In this document: one piece after another, positions 9,049 through 17,690 of the stretch
How the letters are laid out: every line of letters begins with the position of its first letter
Numbering within the stretch: the first letter of the stretch is position 1
Origin: Butyrivibrio sp. LB2008
GTDB lineage: Bacteria > Bacillota > Clostridia > Lachnospirales > Lachnospiraceae
Length of the DNA: 64,000 bases
Reading direction: 5' to 3'
Assembly (NCBI RefSeq): GCF_000621565.1
Contig: NZ_JHXZ01000020.1
Coordinates: 26,340-90,339, forward strand
Position numbers and translations under genes: made by a program
Notes under the pieces: model-generated
The model's input: the letters and a program-made list of their open reading frames with translations, nothing else
Told to the model about the DNA's origin: nothing
The model's database searches: none

Positions 9049-10431
9049 TCACTGTAATAGCGCCATTACTCCCTGATTGGTCTGATTAGCCTGCGCAAGC
9101 ATTGACTGTCCTGCCTGTGCAAGTATATTATTATTTGAGAATCTGACCATTTCTTCAGCCATATCTGTATCTCTGATAAGAGATTCCGCTGCCTGAGTGT
9201 TTTCCTCTGTGTTCATATTGTTTCTATATGTATGCTCAAGCCTGTTTTGCTGCGCTCCGAGAGATGATCTCTCCTCGCTTATTGTGCCTATTGCCTCTTT
9301 TACTTTTTCTATGCCAAGTCTAGCTGTCACAGGAGATGATACATCCAGTTTTTTTAATCCGATTATTTCACTGTTCACTCTGTTGACTGTGATGAACAAT
9401 CCATCATCGCCTTCAGGGCCGCTTTGGATCCAAAGGTCTCTTACATCATTTATACTTGTGTCAAAAGATGAACAATCAACCTGTCCCATTCCCGAAGAAA
9501 AATTATGGTTTTTCGCTTGATCTGCAGTAGCATATCCGCTACCTACATTTCCCCACAGAACAAATTTGGCATCTCCCGTTCTTTCTATAGTATTGGAATG
9601 ACTTACCGCAATTGAATTCGGAGTATTTATACCCTCTGTTGTTCCCGTCAAAGGTGTATTATAAGCAAAGTTAAACATCTTATTTACTATATCCACTCCT
9701 GAACTACAGTCTTTAATTCCGATTATATAGTTATGTGTTCCGCTTCCCCGCGTCGTTGATCCATCTATTTTGCACTCTGTAGTAGATGTATCAAAAGAAA
9801 ATTTAAATACCTCATCACAAGCTTGTGCACAGGTAAAAGAAAATTCCTTGCCGTTCAAAGCGCTTATTACCGACGAGTCAACTGCACTGAAATCCAGCGT
9901 AGCAGCAGGATAATATCTTCCGTTTTTGTTATACGCTTCTTTCAAGCTTCCGGTTTCTGCCGCGGATGATTTTATTACATCTGAAAGTTTTTTGAAAGGT
10001 AACCCGTTTGGATAAAGATCGTCAAACAGCAATCTCTCGTTAAAAGCTGCCGTTGCGCCTATATGATCGATTTCTTTTTTGATCTGGTCTACTTCCTTCT
10101 GAATATAGCTCCTGTCTGATGATTGAAGAGTCTCATTAGACGCCTTGACCGCCAATTCATTGAGCCTCTGAAGCATATCATGGACCTCTACCAACGCACC
10201 ATCCGCTACCTGAAGCAGCGATATTCCGTCCTGAACATTCTCAGAGCCCATCGAAAGTCCTCTTATCTGCCTTCTCATCTTTTCGCTGATTGCCAGACCC
10301 GCTGCATCATCTGCAGCCCTATTTATCCTATATCCTGACGACAACTTTTCCGACGACTTTGCCATAACGGTAGTCGTTATTCCAAGTTGTCTATTAGAAT
10401 TCATTCCCGCTAAGTTATGCTGTACTACCAT
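9049..10431 (-). CDS. fliC: Flagellin
   Basis: This 460-aa filament subunit has conserved N-terminal (residues 1-135) and C-terminal (about 370-460) flagellin domains that closely match the ends of the downstream metalloprotease flagellin. The middle (about 140-370) is a variable, Ser/Thr/Asn-rich surface domain with no HExxH motif. It starts with ATG after AAGGA. It is first in a two-gene operon behind a candidate sigma-D/sigma-28 promoter. It should be exported by the flagellar type III apparatus, and no signal peptide is present, as expected. Other flagellar genes are not in this window. Confidence 0.95.
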   Translation of the reverse strand: MVVQHNLAGMNSNRQLGITTTVMAKSSEKLSSGYRINRAADDAAGLAISEKMRRQIRGLSMGSENVQDGISLLQVADGALVEVHDMLQRLNELAVKASNETLQSSDRSYIQKEVDQIKKEIDHIGATAAFNERLLFDDLYPNGLPFKKLSDVIKSSAAETGSLKEAYNKNGRYYPAATLDFSAVDSSVISALNGKEFSFTCAQACDEVFKFSFDTSTTECKIDGSTTRGSGTHNYIIGIKDCSSGVDIVNKMFNFAYNTPLTGTTEGINTPNSIAVSHSNTIERTGDAKFVLWGNVGSGYATADQAKNHNFSSGMGQVDCSSFDTSINDVRDLWIQSGPEGDDGLFITVNRVNSEIIGLKKLDVSSPVTARLGIEKVKEAIGTISEERSSLGAQQNRLEHTYRNNMNTEENTQAAESLIRDTDMAEEMVRFSNNNILAQAGQSMLAQANQTNQGVMALLQ

Positions 10432-10518
10432 GCTGCATCCTTCTTATTCCAAAAAACGATGTCACCAACAACATTTTTGCATCCATGCAAAGTAGTCGCA
10501 TCCTTGCGATCAATAAAT

Positions 10519-10546
10519 ATATCGTCAACTTTTCCACTGATAATTA
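10519..10546 (-). promoter_or_regulatory. Candidate sigma-D (sigma-28) flagellar promoter
   Basis: On the minus strand TAAT (10543-10546) and GACGATAT (10519-10526) are 16 bp apart. This resembles the sigma-D consensus TAAA-N15-CCGATAT. It lies about 90 bp upstream of the flagellin ATG. The -35 and -10 each deviate from consensus, so this is a moderate call. Confidence 0.5.
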
Positions 10547-10560
10547 GTATAAATATGCAA

Positions 10561-10596
10561 AAAAGTCCGAGAAGCATTTCTACCTCTCGGACTTTT
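10561..10596. terminator. Terminator downstream of ileS
   Basis: AAAAGTCCGAGA and TCTCGGACTTTT form a perfect 12-bp stem with a 12-base loop and A/T tails on both sides. It lies about 50 bp after the ileS stop codon and just upstream of the flagellin promoter, insulating the two units. Confidence 0.85.
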
Positions 10597-10645
10597 CAAA
10601 ATCAATTTTAACTCAAATATTCAAGATTCCTGTCTGCTTAATAAT

Positions 10646-13600
10646 TCAGACTTTTTCTACGCCGATAGTAACCTTTTCGCCGTTGATATCCCATTCTTTT
10701 GCATTGGCAACATCTGTTCCGAATACGATCTCATTTGCAAGAACCTTGGTTGCGATGCTGTCGTTGTTATCCTTAACGATCGCTGCAAGCTTATCGTTTC
10801 CGTTAAGTGATACTTTGATGTGATCCATTACTTCAAAGCCGGAATCCTTACGCATTGTCTGGATCTTACTGATAACTTCAAGTACGAATCCCTCTTTGAT
10901 GAGTTCTTCTGAGAGATTTGTATCAAGAACAACAGTAATTCCCCAGTTCTCCTGCGAAATGAATCCTTCCTTCTGAGCGATCTCGATAAGAAGATCGTCC
11001 TTAACAAGCTCTACATCAACGTCATTTACATTGAACTTGATGCTGCCGTTTGTATTAAGCTCGTCCATTGTGGCATTTCCGTCAAGTTTCTCAAGGTAAG
11101 CCTTGATAGCTCCGATATTCTTGCCGTACTTAGGTCCGAGTGTCTTAAGCTGAGGCTTGAAGCTGTAGCTTGTGAAATCTCTTACGTCATCCGTGAAGGA
11201 AACTTCCTTAACATTGAGCTCTTCTCTGATTATCTCTTTGTAGAACTCGCCAACAGTCTCTTCTGCCTTAACATACATTGTTCCAATAGGCTGACGGTTC
11301 TTGATGTTTGCTGCATTTCTTGCTGCACGGCCGAGTACTACGATATCAAGAACTTCTTCCATATCCTTCTCAAGCTTCTGGTCGATGAATGCCTCATCTA
11401 CAGCAGGGAAGTCACAGAGGTGGATACTCTCGGGAGCATCGGCGAAGCTGTTTCTTACAAGGTTCTGATAGATTTCCTCAGTCATGAAAGGAACCATCGG
11501 TGCTGCAGCCTTGCAGATTGTTACAAGTGCTGTGTAAAGAGTCATATAAGCAGAAATCTTATCCTGCTCCATTCCCTTTGCCCAGAATCTCTCTCTGCTA
11601 CGACGAACGTACCAGTTGGACATCTCGTCAACAAAGTTATCAAGAGCTTTGCCTGCCTCGGGAATTCTGTAATTTCCAAGGTTCTCATCAACTGCTTTCA
11701 CACAGCTGTTGAGCTTACTAAGAAGCCATTTATCCATTACAGTGAGCTTCTCGGGCTCAAGTTTATAATTAGCGGCATCAAATCCGTCAATGTTAGCATA
11801 AAGCACAAAGAATGCATATGTATTCCAAAGTGTTCCAAGGAACTTACGCTGTCCTTCCTGAACGGCATCACCTGAGAAACGGCTTGGAAGCCAAGGTGCA
11901 CTGTTTACATAGAAGTACCATCTGATAGCATCTGCGCCGTATTTAGCAAGTGCATCGAAAGGATCTACCGCATTACCCTTGGACTTACTCATCTTCTGTC
12001 CATTCTCATCCTGTACAAGTCCGAGAACGATAACGTTCTTAAATGCAGGCTTGTTGAAGAGAAGTGTTGCCTCAGCATGAAGTGAGTAGAACCATCCTCT
12101 TGTCTGGTCTACAGCTTCAGAAATGAACTGAGCAGGGAACTGCTTCTCGAAGAGCTCCTTATTCTCAAATGGATAGTGAAGCTGTGCGAAAGGCATTGCA
12201 CCCGAATCAAACCAACAGTCGATAACTTCTTTTACGCGGTGCATCTTCTTACCGCACTTAGGGCAAGTGATCTCAAATTTATCGATATAAGGTCTGTGAA
12301 GTTCTGTTGTCTCTGCTGAAGGATCTCCCGAAAGCTCAGCAAGCTCTTTTCTTGAACCAACTGAAAGCTGGTGTCCACAGTCATCGCACTCCCAGATATT
12401 AAGAGGTGTTCCCCAATATCTGTCACGTGAGATTCCCCAGTCCTGAATATTCTCAAGCCAGTCACCGAAACGTCCCTTACCGATTGACTCAGGGATCCAG
12501 TTGATCTCTTTGTTGTTGCGGATAAGGTCATCCTTAACTTCTGTAACCTTGATAAACCATGATGAACGAGCATAGTAAAGAAGCGGTGTTCCACATCTCC
12601 AGCAGTGAGGATAATCGTGCTCCATCTTAGGTGCAGCGAACAAAAGTCCTCTCTTATCAAGGTCTTTTAATACCTCGGGATCCGCACTTACAGCGCCCTC
12701 ATCCATTTCTTTCTGTGTAGGCTTACATCTCATTCCTCCAAATGGAGTCTCAGGCTTTAATTTACCTTCTGAATCTACCATCTGTACAAGAGGAGCGTCA
12801 TACTTACGTCCTACACGGGCATCATCTTCACCGAATGCAGGAGCGATGTGTACGATACCTGTACCGTCTGACATAGTTACATATGTATCGCAATAGATAA
12901 AGAATGCCTTCTTGTGCTGTTTCTCAGCCTCATCTGCTGCGCACTGATACAAAGGCTCATACTCTTTGTACTCAAGATCTGTTCCTACGTAAGTCTCAAG
13001 AACTTCGTAAGCCTTCTGTCCTTCTTCTTTTGCAAGAGAACCAAGTACCTTATCGGTAAGAGCCTCTGCAAGATAATATACGTTTCCGTCTACAGCTTTA
13101 ACCTTGATATATTTCTCATCAGGGTTTACGCAAAGACCGATGTTTGAAGGAAGTGTCCAAGGTGTTGTTGTCCATGCAAGGAAATATGCATCCTCATCCT
13201 TAACCTTGAAGCGAACTACCGCTGTACGCTCTTTCAAAAGCTTATAACCCTGAGCAACCTCGTGTGATGAAAGAGGTGTTCCGCAACGAGGGCAGTAAGG
13301 AACTACTTTGAATCCCTTGTAAAGAAGACCTTTTTTCCAGATCTCGTTAAGAGCCCACCACTCAGACTCAATAAAGTTGTCATCATATGTAATGTAGGGA
13401 TGCTCCATATCAGCCCAGAATCCTACTGTGCCGGAGAAATCTTCCCACATTCCCTTATATTTCCATACGGATTCCTTACATTTCTGGATGAAAGGCTCCA
13501 TTCCGTACTCTTCAATCTGCTCTTTACCGTCAAGACCAAGGAGTTTCTCAACTTCAAGCTCAACAGGAAGACCATGAGTGTCCCATCCTGCTTTACGAGG

Positions 13601-13837
13601 AACTGTATATCCCTTCATAGTGCGGTATCTGGGAATCATATCCTTGATAGCACGTGTGAGAACGTGTCCGATATGAGGCTTACCGTTAGCTGTCGGAGGG
13701 CCGTCATAGAACATATACATCTCACCCTTACTTCTGGTATCTACACTCTTCTTGAAAATGTCTTCTTTTTTCCAGAATTCCTCAATCTTCTTTTCTCTGC
13801 CGACAAAGTTCATGTCAGTTTCGACTTTGTTATACAT
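10646..13837 (-). CDS. ileS: Isoleucyl-tRNA synthetase, type 2 (eukaryote-like)
   Basis: The enzyme is 1063 aa and charges tRNA-Ile with isoleucine. The class I signatures are present: HIGH at residues 55-58 and KMSKS in QKMSKSKGN. The WDTHGLPVELEVEK motif, the length and the overall style fit the type-2 IleRS clade, which is known for low sensitivity to mupirocin. Paired Cys motifs (CPRCG, CWRCG, CDDCG, CPKCG) look like zinc-binding sites in the editing and catalytic regions. The start at 13837 follows GAAAGGAG; the longer frame runs upstream into the T-box leader and is not used. Expression is controlled by the T-box leader immediately upstream. Confidence 0.96.
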   Translation of the reverse strand: MYNKVETDMNFVGREKKIEEFWKKEDIFKKSVDTRSKGEMYMFYDGPPTANGKPHIGHVLTRAIKDMIPRYRTMKGYTVPRKAGWDTHGLPVELEVEKLLGLDGKEQIEEYGMEPFIQKCKESVWKYKGMWEDFSGTVGFWADMEHPYITYDDNFIESEWWALNEIWKKGLLYKGFKVVPYCPRCGTPLSSHEVAQGYKLLKERTAVVRFKVKDEDAYFLAWTTTPWTLPSNIGLCVNPDEKYIKVKAVDGNVYYLAEALTDKVLGSLAKEEGQKAYEVLETYVGTDLEYKEYEPLYQCAADEAEKQHKKAFFIYCDTYVTMSDGTGIVHIAPAFGEDDARVGRKYDAPLVQMVDSEGKLKPETPFGGMRCKPTQKEMDEGAVSADPEVLKDLDKRGLLFAAPKMEHDYPHCWRCGTPLLYYARSSWFIKVTEVKDDLIRNNKEINWIPESIGKGRFGDWLENIQDWGISRDRYWGTPLNIWECDDCGHQLSVGSRKELAELSGDPSAETTELHRPYIDKFEITCPKCGKKMHRVKEVIDCWFDSGAMPFAQLHYPFENKELFEKQFPAQFISEAVDQTRGWFYSLHAEATLLFNKPAFKNVIVLGLVQDENGQKMSKSKGNAVDPFDALAKYGADAIRWYFYVNSAPWLPSRFSGDAVQEGQRKFLGTLWNTYAFFVLYANIDGFDAANYKLEPEKLTVMDKWLLSKLNSCVKAVDENLGNYRIPEAGKALDNFVDEMSNWYVRRSRERFWAKGMEQDKISAYMTLYTALVTICKAAAPMVPFMTEEIYQNLVRNSFADAPESIHLCDFPAVDEAFIDQKLEKDMEEVLDIVVLGRAARNAANIKNRQPIGTMYVKAEETVGEFYKEIIREELNVKEVSFTDDVRDFTSYSFKPQLKTLGPKYGKNIGAIKAYLEKLDGNATMDELNTNGSIKFNVNDVDVELVKDDLLIEIAQKEGFISQENWGITVVLDTNLSEELIKEGFVLEVISKIQTMRKDSGFEVMDHIKVSLNGNDKLAAIVKDNNDSIATKVLANEIVFGTDVANAKEWDINGEKVTIGVEKV

Positions 13838-13860
13838 CTGAAAACTCCTTTCAAAAAAAT

Positions 13861-14140
13861 AAGACCTCGTCCTTCTTTGTAAAAAGGACGAGGCCATTAA
13901 TGTACTCTCGTTATACCACCTGTTTACACATACGCGCCAAGATCTGTCAAACAACATCCCGGTTGAATACGCTCCCCGTTAACGCCGGGATACACGTCAA
14001 AATCTACTGTCATTTCGATTTCGCAGCTCAGAAGTGATTTTCTGTCAGTTTCTACTCGCACCGATTCGCACCAACCATCGGCTCTCTGTAAGCTTTCAAA
14101 TACCACGTACTGTCTTCGTCATAGCTTTTTTCTTCTTATA
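13861..14140 (-). promoter_or_regulatory. T-box leader (tRNA-Ile sensing) with terminator
   Basis: The leader lies between the promoter and ileS. The conserved T-box sequence appears as AGGTGGTATAACGAG on the minus strand (about 13907-13921). It is followed by a strong terminator: CCTCGTCC... (13865-13874) pairs with AAGGACGAGG (13884-13893) and ends in a T-run. The T-box bases can pair with the left side of that stem to form the antiterminator. A candidate Ile specifier codon ATC lies at 14017-14019 in the Stem I region. The T-box core GGTATAACG departs from the usual GGTACCGCG. The mechanism is established for aminoacyl-tRNA synthetase genes: uncharged tRNA-Ile allows read-through. Confidence 0.85.
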
Positions 14141-14149
14141 TATTGCAAT

Positions 14150-14178
14150 ATGTTACTACTAATCTCCTAAATACGCAA
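14150..14178 (-). promoter_or_regulatory. Promoter of the T-box/ileS transcript
   Basis: On the minus strand TTGCGT (14173-14178) and TAACAT (14150-14155) are 17 bp apart, immediately upstream of the leader RNA. Confidence 0.55.
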
Positions 14179-14208
14179 GTCTGATTTTTAGCCTGCTGAT
14201 ATAACAGA

Positions 14209-15279
14209 TTATAAATAGCTTAAAAGTTTCTCCACATCGGCTGTTTCGGTTGCCCAATCAGTTGCAAAGCGGATCACGGTGTTATTTTCGTCATATTTTT
14301 CCCAAAATCCGTATCTGACATTCTTGGAGAGTTCCTCAAGCTTGTCATTTGAAACCACAACAAATTGTTGATTTGTGGGAGAATCAAGGAATATCTTGTA
14401 TCCCTTGCTCTTAAGTCCCTCTTTTAAAAGCTCTGCTGCTTCGATAGCTTTTTTACTGATCTCAAAATAAAGATCGTCGGTAAACAAAGTGTCAAACTGA
14501 AGTCCAAGAAGCCATCCCTTGGCAAGAAGTGCGCCGTGCTGCTTGATCACAGGAATCGGGTGCTTTGTTGTAACTCCCTTGGTGAATACAACCGCTTCGC
14601 CAAAGAGTGCGCCGACCTTTGTTCCGCCAACATAGAATACATCTGCATATTTAGCAATATCTTTTATTGTCACATCGGTTCTTTTACTCATAAGCCCGTA
14701 TCCGAGTCTAGCACCGTCAATAAACAGCGGAATATTGAACTTCTTGCAGACATTTGAAATATTCTCAAGCTCTTTTTTGGTATAAAGAGTTCCGTACTCT
14801 GTAGGATGTGAGATATACACCGCTCCCGGAAATACCATGTGCTCATGATTTGCATCATCATAGAAGTTCGAAATAAGCTTCTCTACATCTGTTGCAGATA
14901 ATTTACCGATATCCGATCCGTATTTCTCGGTATCTTTCTCTTCTCCGCGTCCGGGAACAGTAAGAACCTTGTGTCCCGCATGCTCTATCGCGCCTGCCTC
15001 ATGCGCCGCGATATGTCCCGTCTCAGCTGCAACTATTCCTTCATAAGGCTGAAGAAGCATATCGATTATTGTCTGATTGGTCTGCGTTCCGCCGACAAGG
15101 AAAAAGACCTCTCCCTCCGGACATTCACACGCTTTCTTTATCTTCTCGGCAGCGCTCTTACAATACTCATCCGTACCGTATCCGTCTATCTGCTCAAAAT
15201 TTGTCTCCGTAAGGCGCTTTAAGATCTGCGGATGCGCACCCTTTGTATAATCACTTGAAAATGAAATCCTATTATCCAT
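14209..15279 (-). CDS. ltaE: Low-specificity L-threonine aldolase
   Basis: This 356-aa PLP enzyme of the beta-eliminating-lyase fold family cleaves L-threonine or allo-threonine to glycine and acetaldehyde. The PLP lysine is in GGTKVGALFGEAVVF (K221), and the substrate/cofactor-binding FIDGARLGYG motif is intact. Length is normal. It starts with ATG after GAGGA. It lies 18 bp downstream of msrC on the same strand, so the two are probably co-transcribed, although their roles do not obviously connect. Confidence 0.92.
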   Translation of the reverse strand: MDNRISFSSDYTKGAHPQILKRLTETNFEQIDGYGTDEYCKSAAEKIKKACECPEGEVFFLVGGTQTNQTIIDMLLQPYEGIVAAETGHIAAHEAGAIEHAGHKVLTVPGRGEEKDTEKYGSDIGKLSATDVEKLISNFYDDANHEHMVFPGAVYISHPTEYGTLYTKKELENISNVCKKFNIPLFIDGARLGYGLMSKRTDVTIKDIAKYADVFYVGGTKVGALFGEAVVFTKGVTTKHPIPVIKQHGALLAKGWLLGLQFDTLFTDDLYFEISKKAIEAAELLKEGLKSKGYKIFLDSPTNQQFVVVSNDKLEELSKNVRYGFWEKYDENNTVIRFATDWATETADVEKLLSYL

Positions 15280-15297
15280 ATATATCCTCGCTATCTG

Positions 15298-15768
15298 TCA
15301 GTTAAATGAAACTGCGGTAAAATCTATTACTTCTTCAAGAGTCTTTGCAAACAGTTCAAGTCCTGCCTTATCATCTTCATCAAATCTGTTGAGACTGGGG
15401 CTGTCTATATCAAGTACTCCTATAACCTTGCCATCTTTGTGAAGTGGTACAACAACTTCTGAATTGGACGCACTGTCGCATGCGATGTGTCCGGCGAACT
15501 CGTGAACATTCGCAACAAGCTGCGTCTCATCATTTCCTGCAGCCGTTCCGCAAACGCCCTTTCCGAGCGGAATTCTGATGCATGCTACTTTCCCCTGGAA
15601 TGGCCCGAGCAAAAGAGATCCCTTATCCATCAGGTAAAATCCCGCCCAATTAAGGTTCTCCATATTCTCATATAAAAGAGCCGATGCATTGGACAAAACC
15701 GGAATGAAATTGGGCTCATCCTCTGCAAGGACCTTTATCTGCGCCGCAAGTAACTTGTAATCTGTCAT
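15298..15768 (-). CDS. msrC: Free methionine-(R)-sulfoxide reductase (GAF-domain, fRMsr)
   Basis: The protein is 156 aa and a single GAF domain. The three cysteines that define fRMsr are all present at C63, C73 and C97. Their spacing (10 and 24) matches the C84/C94/C118 spacing known from Escherichia coli. It reduces free L-methionine-R-sulfoxide in the cytoplasm, protecting against oxidation. It is the first gene of a probable two-gene unit with ltaE. Its upstream region carries an unusual phased array of an 8-bp motif. Confidence 0.93.
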   Translation of the reverse strand: MTDYKLLAAQIKVLAEDEPNFIPVLSNASALLYENMENLNWAGFYLMDKGSLLLGPFQGKVACIRIPLGKGVCGTAAGNDETQLVANVHEFAGHIACDSASNSEVVVPLHKDGKVIGVLDIDSPSLNRFDEDDKAGLELFAKTLEEVIDFTAVSFN

Positions 15769-15893
15769 AAATAGTACTCCTTAATACAAAAAAATTCGCT
15801 GTTCAACGAAAAAGTGGATATGAACTTTCATCCATATCCACGATTCTAACATCATTTTATCTTGTGCACAATCTATTTTCATGTGGATCTCTC

Positions 15894-16060
15894 ATACGTG
15901 AAATTTACACGGTTCCCCCTTATTCTCACGTAAAATTCTGCCGATAACCGCTCTCATTTACGTGATAATTCCTTTTTTTCTTCTTCTCTCACGTAATTTC
16001 TCCCCCAAAATTGTCATTTTTTACGTGATATTTCCCGCTTTTCTCTCTTCGCTCACGTAA
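15894..16060. repeat. Phased array of six TTACGTGA/TCACGTAA sites
   Basis: The 8-bp motif TTACGTGA, or its complement TCACGTAA, occurs at 15894 (as ATACGTGA), 15926, 15958, 15989, 16021 and 16053. Centres are 32, 32, 31, 32 and 32 bp apart and orientation strictly alternates. The spacers are not conserved but are pyrimidine-rich on the plus strand. No gene lies here. The array occupies the region upstream of msrC (minus strand) and downstream of the tRNA-Gly terminator. Regular three-helical-turn spacing suggests binding of a protein on one face of the DNA. Confidence 0.85.
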
Positions 16061-16107
16061 TTTTATACGCCACCGCTTCCTATAGAAATTTTATATACAG
16101 AAAAAAA

Positions 16108-16129
16108 CCTCAGATGAAATCATCTGAGG
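16108..16129 (-). terminator. Terminator of tRNA-Gly (minus copy)
   Basis: CCTCAGATGA and TCATCTGAGG form a perfect 10-bp stem, with a T-run after it on the minus strand (16101-16107). It starts 9 bases after the tRNA. Confidence 0.85.
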
Positions 16130-16137
16130 TTCTTAAG

Positions 16138-16210
16138 AGCGATAGACGGGGCTCGAACCCGCGGTCTCGACCTTGGCAAGGTCGCGCGTTACCAACTACG
16201 CCACTATCGC
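16138..16210 (-). tRNA. tRNA-Gly (GCC anticodon)
   Basis: This is a 73-nt cloverleaf with acceptor GCGATAG/CTATCGC, anticodon loop TTGCCAA (anticodon GCC) and T-loop TTCGAGC. The discriminator base is U and CCA is not encoded. It is identical to the copy at 18605-18677 in the opposite orientation. Confidence 0.96.
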
Positions 16211-16245
16211 ATTTATGTAGTCATCACAACTGTGACAACGAATTG

Positions 16246-16274
16246 ATTTTAGAATAAATTTACTACATTGTCAA
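16246..16274 (-). promoter_or_regulatory. Promoter of tRNA-Gly (minus copy)
   Basis: On the minus strand TTGACA (16269-16274) and TAAAAT (16246-16251) are 17 bp apart, about 36 bp before the tRNA 5' end. Confidence 0.7.
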
Positions 16275-16351
16275 CATGTATTTGCAAAAATGTGGTATAT
16301 TATCTTGCGTTGATAGAATTTTAATCATGCAAATACAGAGAGGATATAGAT

Positions 16352-17617
16352 TTGGATATAAAGATTTCTGATGCCAAGGTATTTCTTAAAAAAGGACAAG
16401 GACGTGAGCTTAAGGCTGGCGGTCTTTGGGTTTACGATAATGAAATAGCTAAAGTGGAGGGCTCTTTTGATAACGGAGATATTATAGAACTTCACGACTT
16501 TGACGGTTATTTTATGGGATATGGTTTCATCAATACCACATCCAAGATCAGAGTCAGAATGATGTCCAGAAAGCAGGATCACCCTGTGACAAAAGAGCTT
16601 CTTAAAACGCGTATTCAAAACGCCTGGGACTATAGAAAAAATGTTATGGCAGGCTACATTCGCGATTATCTTGGTAATCTGTCTGAAAGTGAAGCTCTTA
16701 CAAAGCTTTCATGCAGACTTATATTTGGGGAAGCTGATTTTATCCCGGGTATCACGATAGATAAATTCTCTGACGTGCTTGTTATTGAGTCTCTTGCTCT
16801 CGGCACAGACAGGATGAAAGACTTGATAATCGACCTTTGCAAAGAGGTTCTTGAAAGCGACGGTGTAACTATCAACGGTATCTATGAAAGAAGTGACGCC
16901 AAGGTACGTGAACTTGAAGGTCTCGAGCGCACAAAAGGCTTTATCGGAAAAGAATTCGATACCAAAGTTCTCATAGAAGAAAATGGAGTAAAATATTACG
17001 TAGATGTGGAAAACGGTCAGAAAACAGGCTTTTTCCTCGACCAGAAGTTTAACAGACAGTCCATCCGCGGGTTATGTAAGGGCAAAAAAGTTCTCGATTG
17101 CTTTACTCACACAGGCTCATTTGCTCTCAACGCCGCAGCCGCAGGCGCTACATCAGTTCTTGGTGTCGACGCTTCGGAACTTGGCTGTGAACAAGCGCGT
17201 GAAAATGCTGCTCTCAACGGCTTATCCGGTGTAGCTACATTCAAATGCGCCGATGTATTCGAGCTTCTTCCTTCTCTTGAAAGAGAAAAAGAACTCTATG
17301 ACGTCGTAATACTCGATCCTCCAGCTTTCACCAAATCCAGAGCATCGATCAAAAAGGCTGTCACAGGATACAAAGAAATAAACATGCGTGGTATGAAACT
17401 TGTTAAAGACGGTGGATATCTTGCAACATGCTCATGCTCACATTTTATGGACGAGGAACTTTTCCTTAAGACTATTGCCGACGCAGCAAGAGATGCCCAC
17501 AAACGTCTTAAACAGGTAGAATTCAGGCAGCAATCCATGGATCATCCCATCCTTTGGGGCGGAGCAGCATCTTACTACCTTAAGTTCGTGATCTTCCAGG
17601 TTAGCGATGAGCTGTAA
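16352..17617 (+). CDS. RlmI/RlmK-type SAM-dependent rRNA methyltransferase
   Basis: The protein is 421 aa. An N-terminal PUA-type RNA-binding domain (about 1-90) precedes a Rossmann-fold methyltransferase with motif I VLDCFTHTGSFALNAA and the catalytic-loop motif LDPPAFTKS. This layout matches the RlmI family, which makes 5-methylcytosine in 23S rRNA (C1962 in E. coli). The motif-VI cysteines are CSCSHF. The start is TTG at 16352, preceded by GAGAGGA at suitable distance. It stands alone and ends at a clear terminator. The exact target base is inferred from family, not shown. Confidence 0.88.
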   Translation: MDIKISDAKVFLKKGQGRELKAGGLWVYDNEIAKVEGSFDNGDIIELHDFDGYFMGYGFINTTSKIRVRMMSRKQDHPVTKELLKTRIQNAWDYRKNVMAGYIRDYLGNLSESEALTKLSCRLIFGEADFIPGITIDKFSDVLVIESLALGTDRMKDLIIDLCKEVLESDGVTINGIYERSDAKVRELEGLERTKGFIGKEFDTKVLIEENGVKYYVDVENGQKTGFFLDQKFNRQSIRGLCKGKKVLDCFTHTGSFALNAAAAGATSVLGVDASELGCEQARENAALNGLSGVATFKCADVFELLPSLEREKELYDVVILDPPAFTKSRASIKKAVTGYKEINMRGMKLVKDGGYLATCSCSHFMDEELFLKTIADAARDAHKRLKQVEFRQQSMDHPILWGGAASYYLKFVIFQVSDEL

Positions 17618-17649
17618 GAATAGAGTAGATAAATAATAGCTATAACTTT

Positions 17650-17675
17650 GCCGGTAAATTTTTTTACCGGCTTTT
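17650..17675 (+). terminator. Terminator of the RlmI-like gene
   Basis: GCCGGTAAA and TTTACCGGC form a perfect 9-bp stem followed by TTTT on the plus strand. Confidence 0.85.
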
Positions 17676-17690
17676 CTTCTTGTAATAGAA

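Noticed and set aside
13924..14106. 60-codon open frame upstream of ileS
   Set aside because: It covers the T-box leader RNA; the structure explains the sequence better than coding.
15894..16060. CRISPR array
   Set aside because: The period suits a CRISPR but the repeated unit is only 8 bp, alternates in orientation and has no cas genes nearby.
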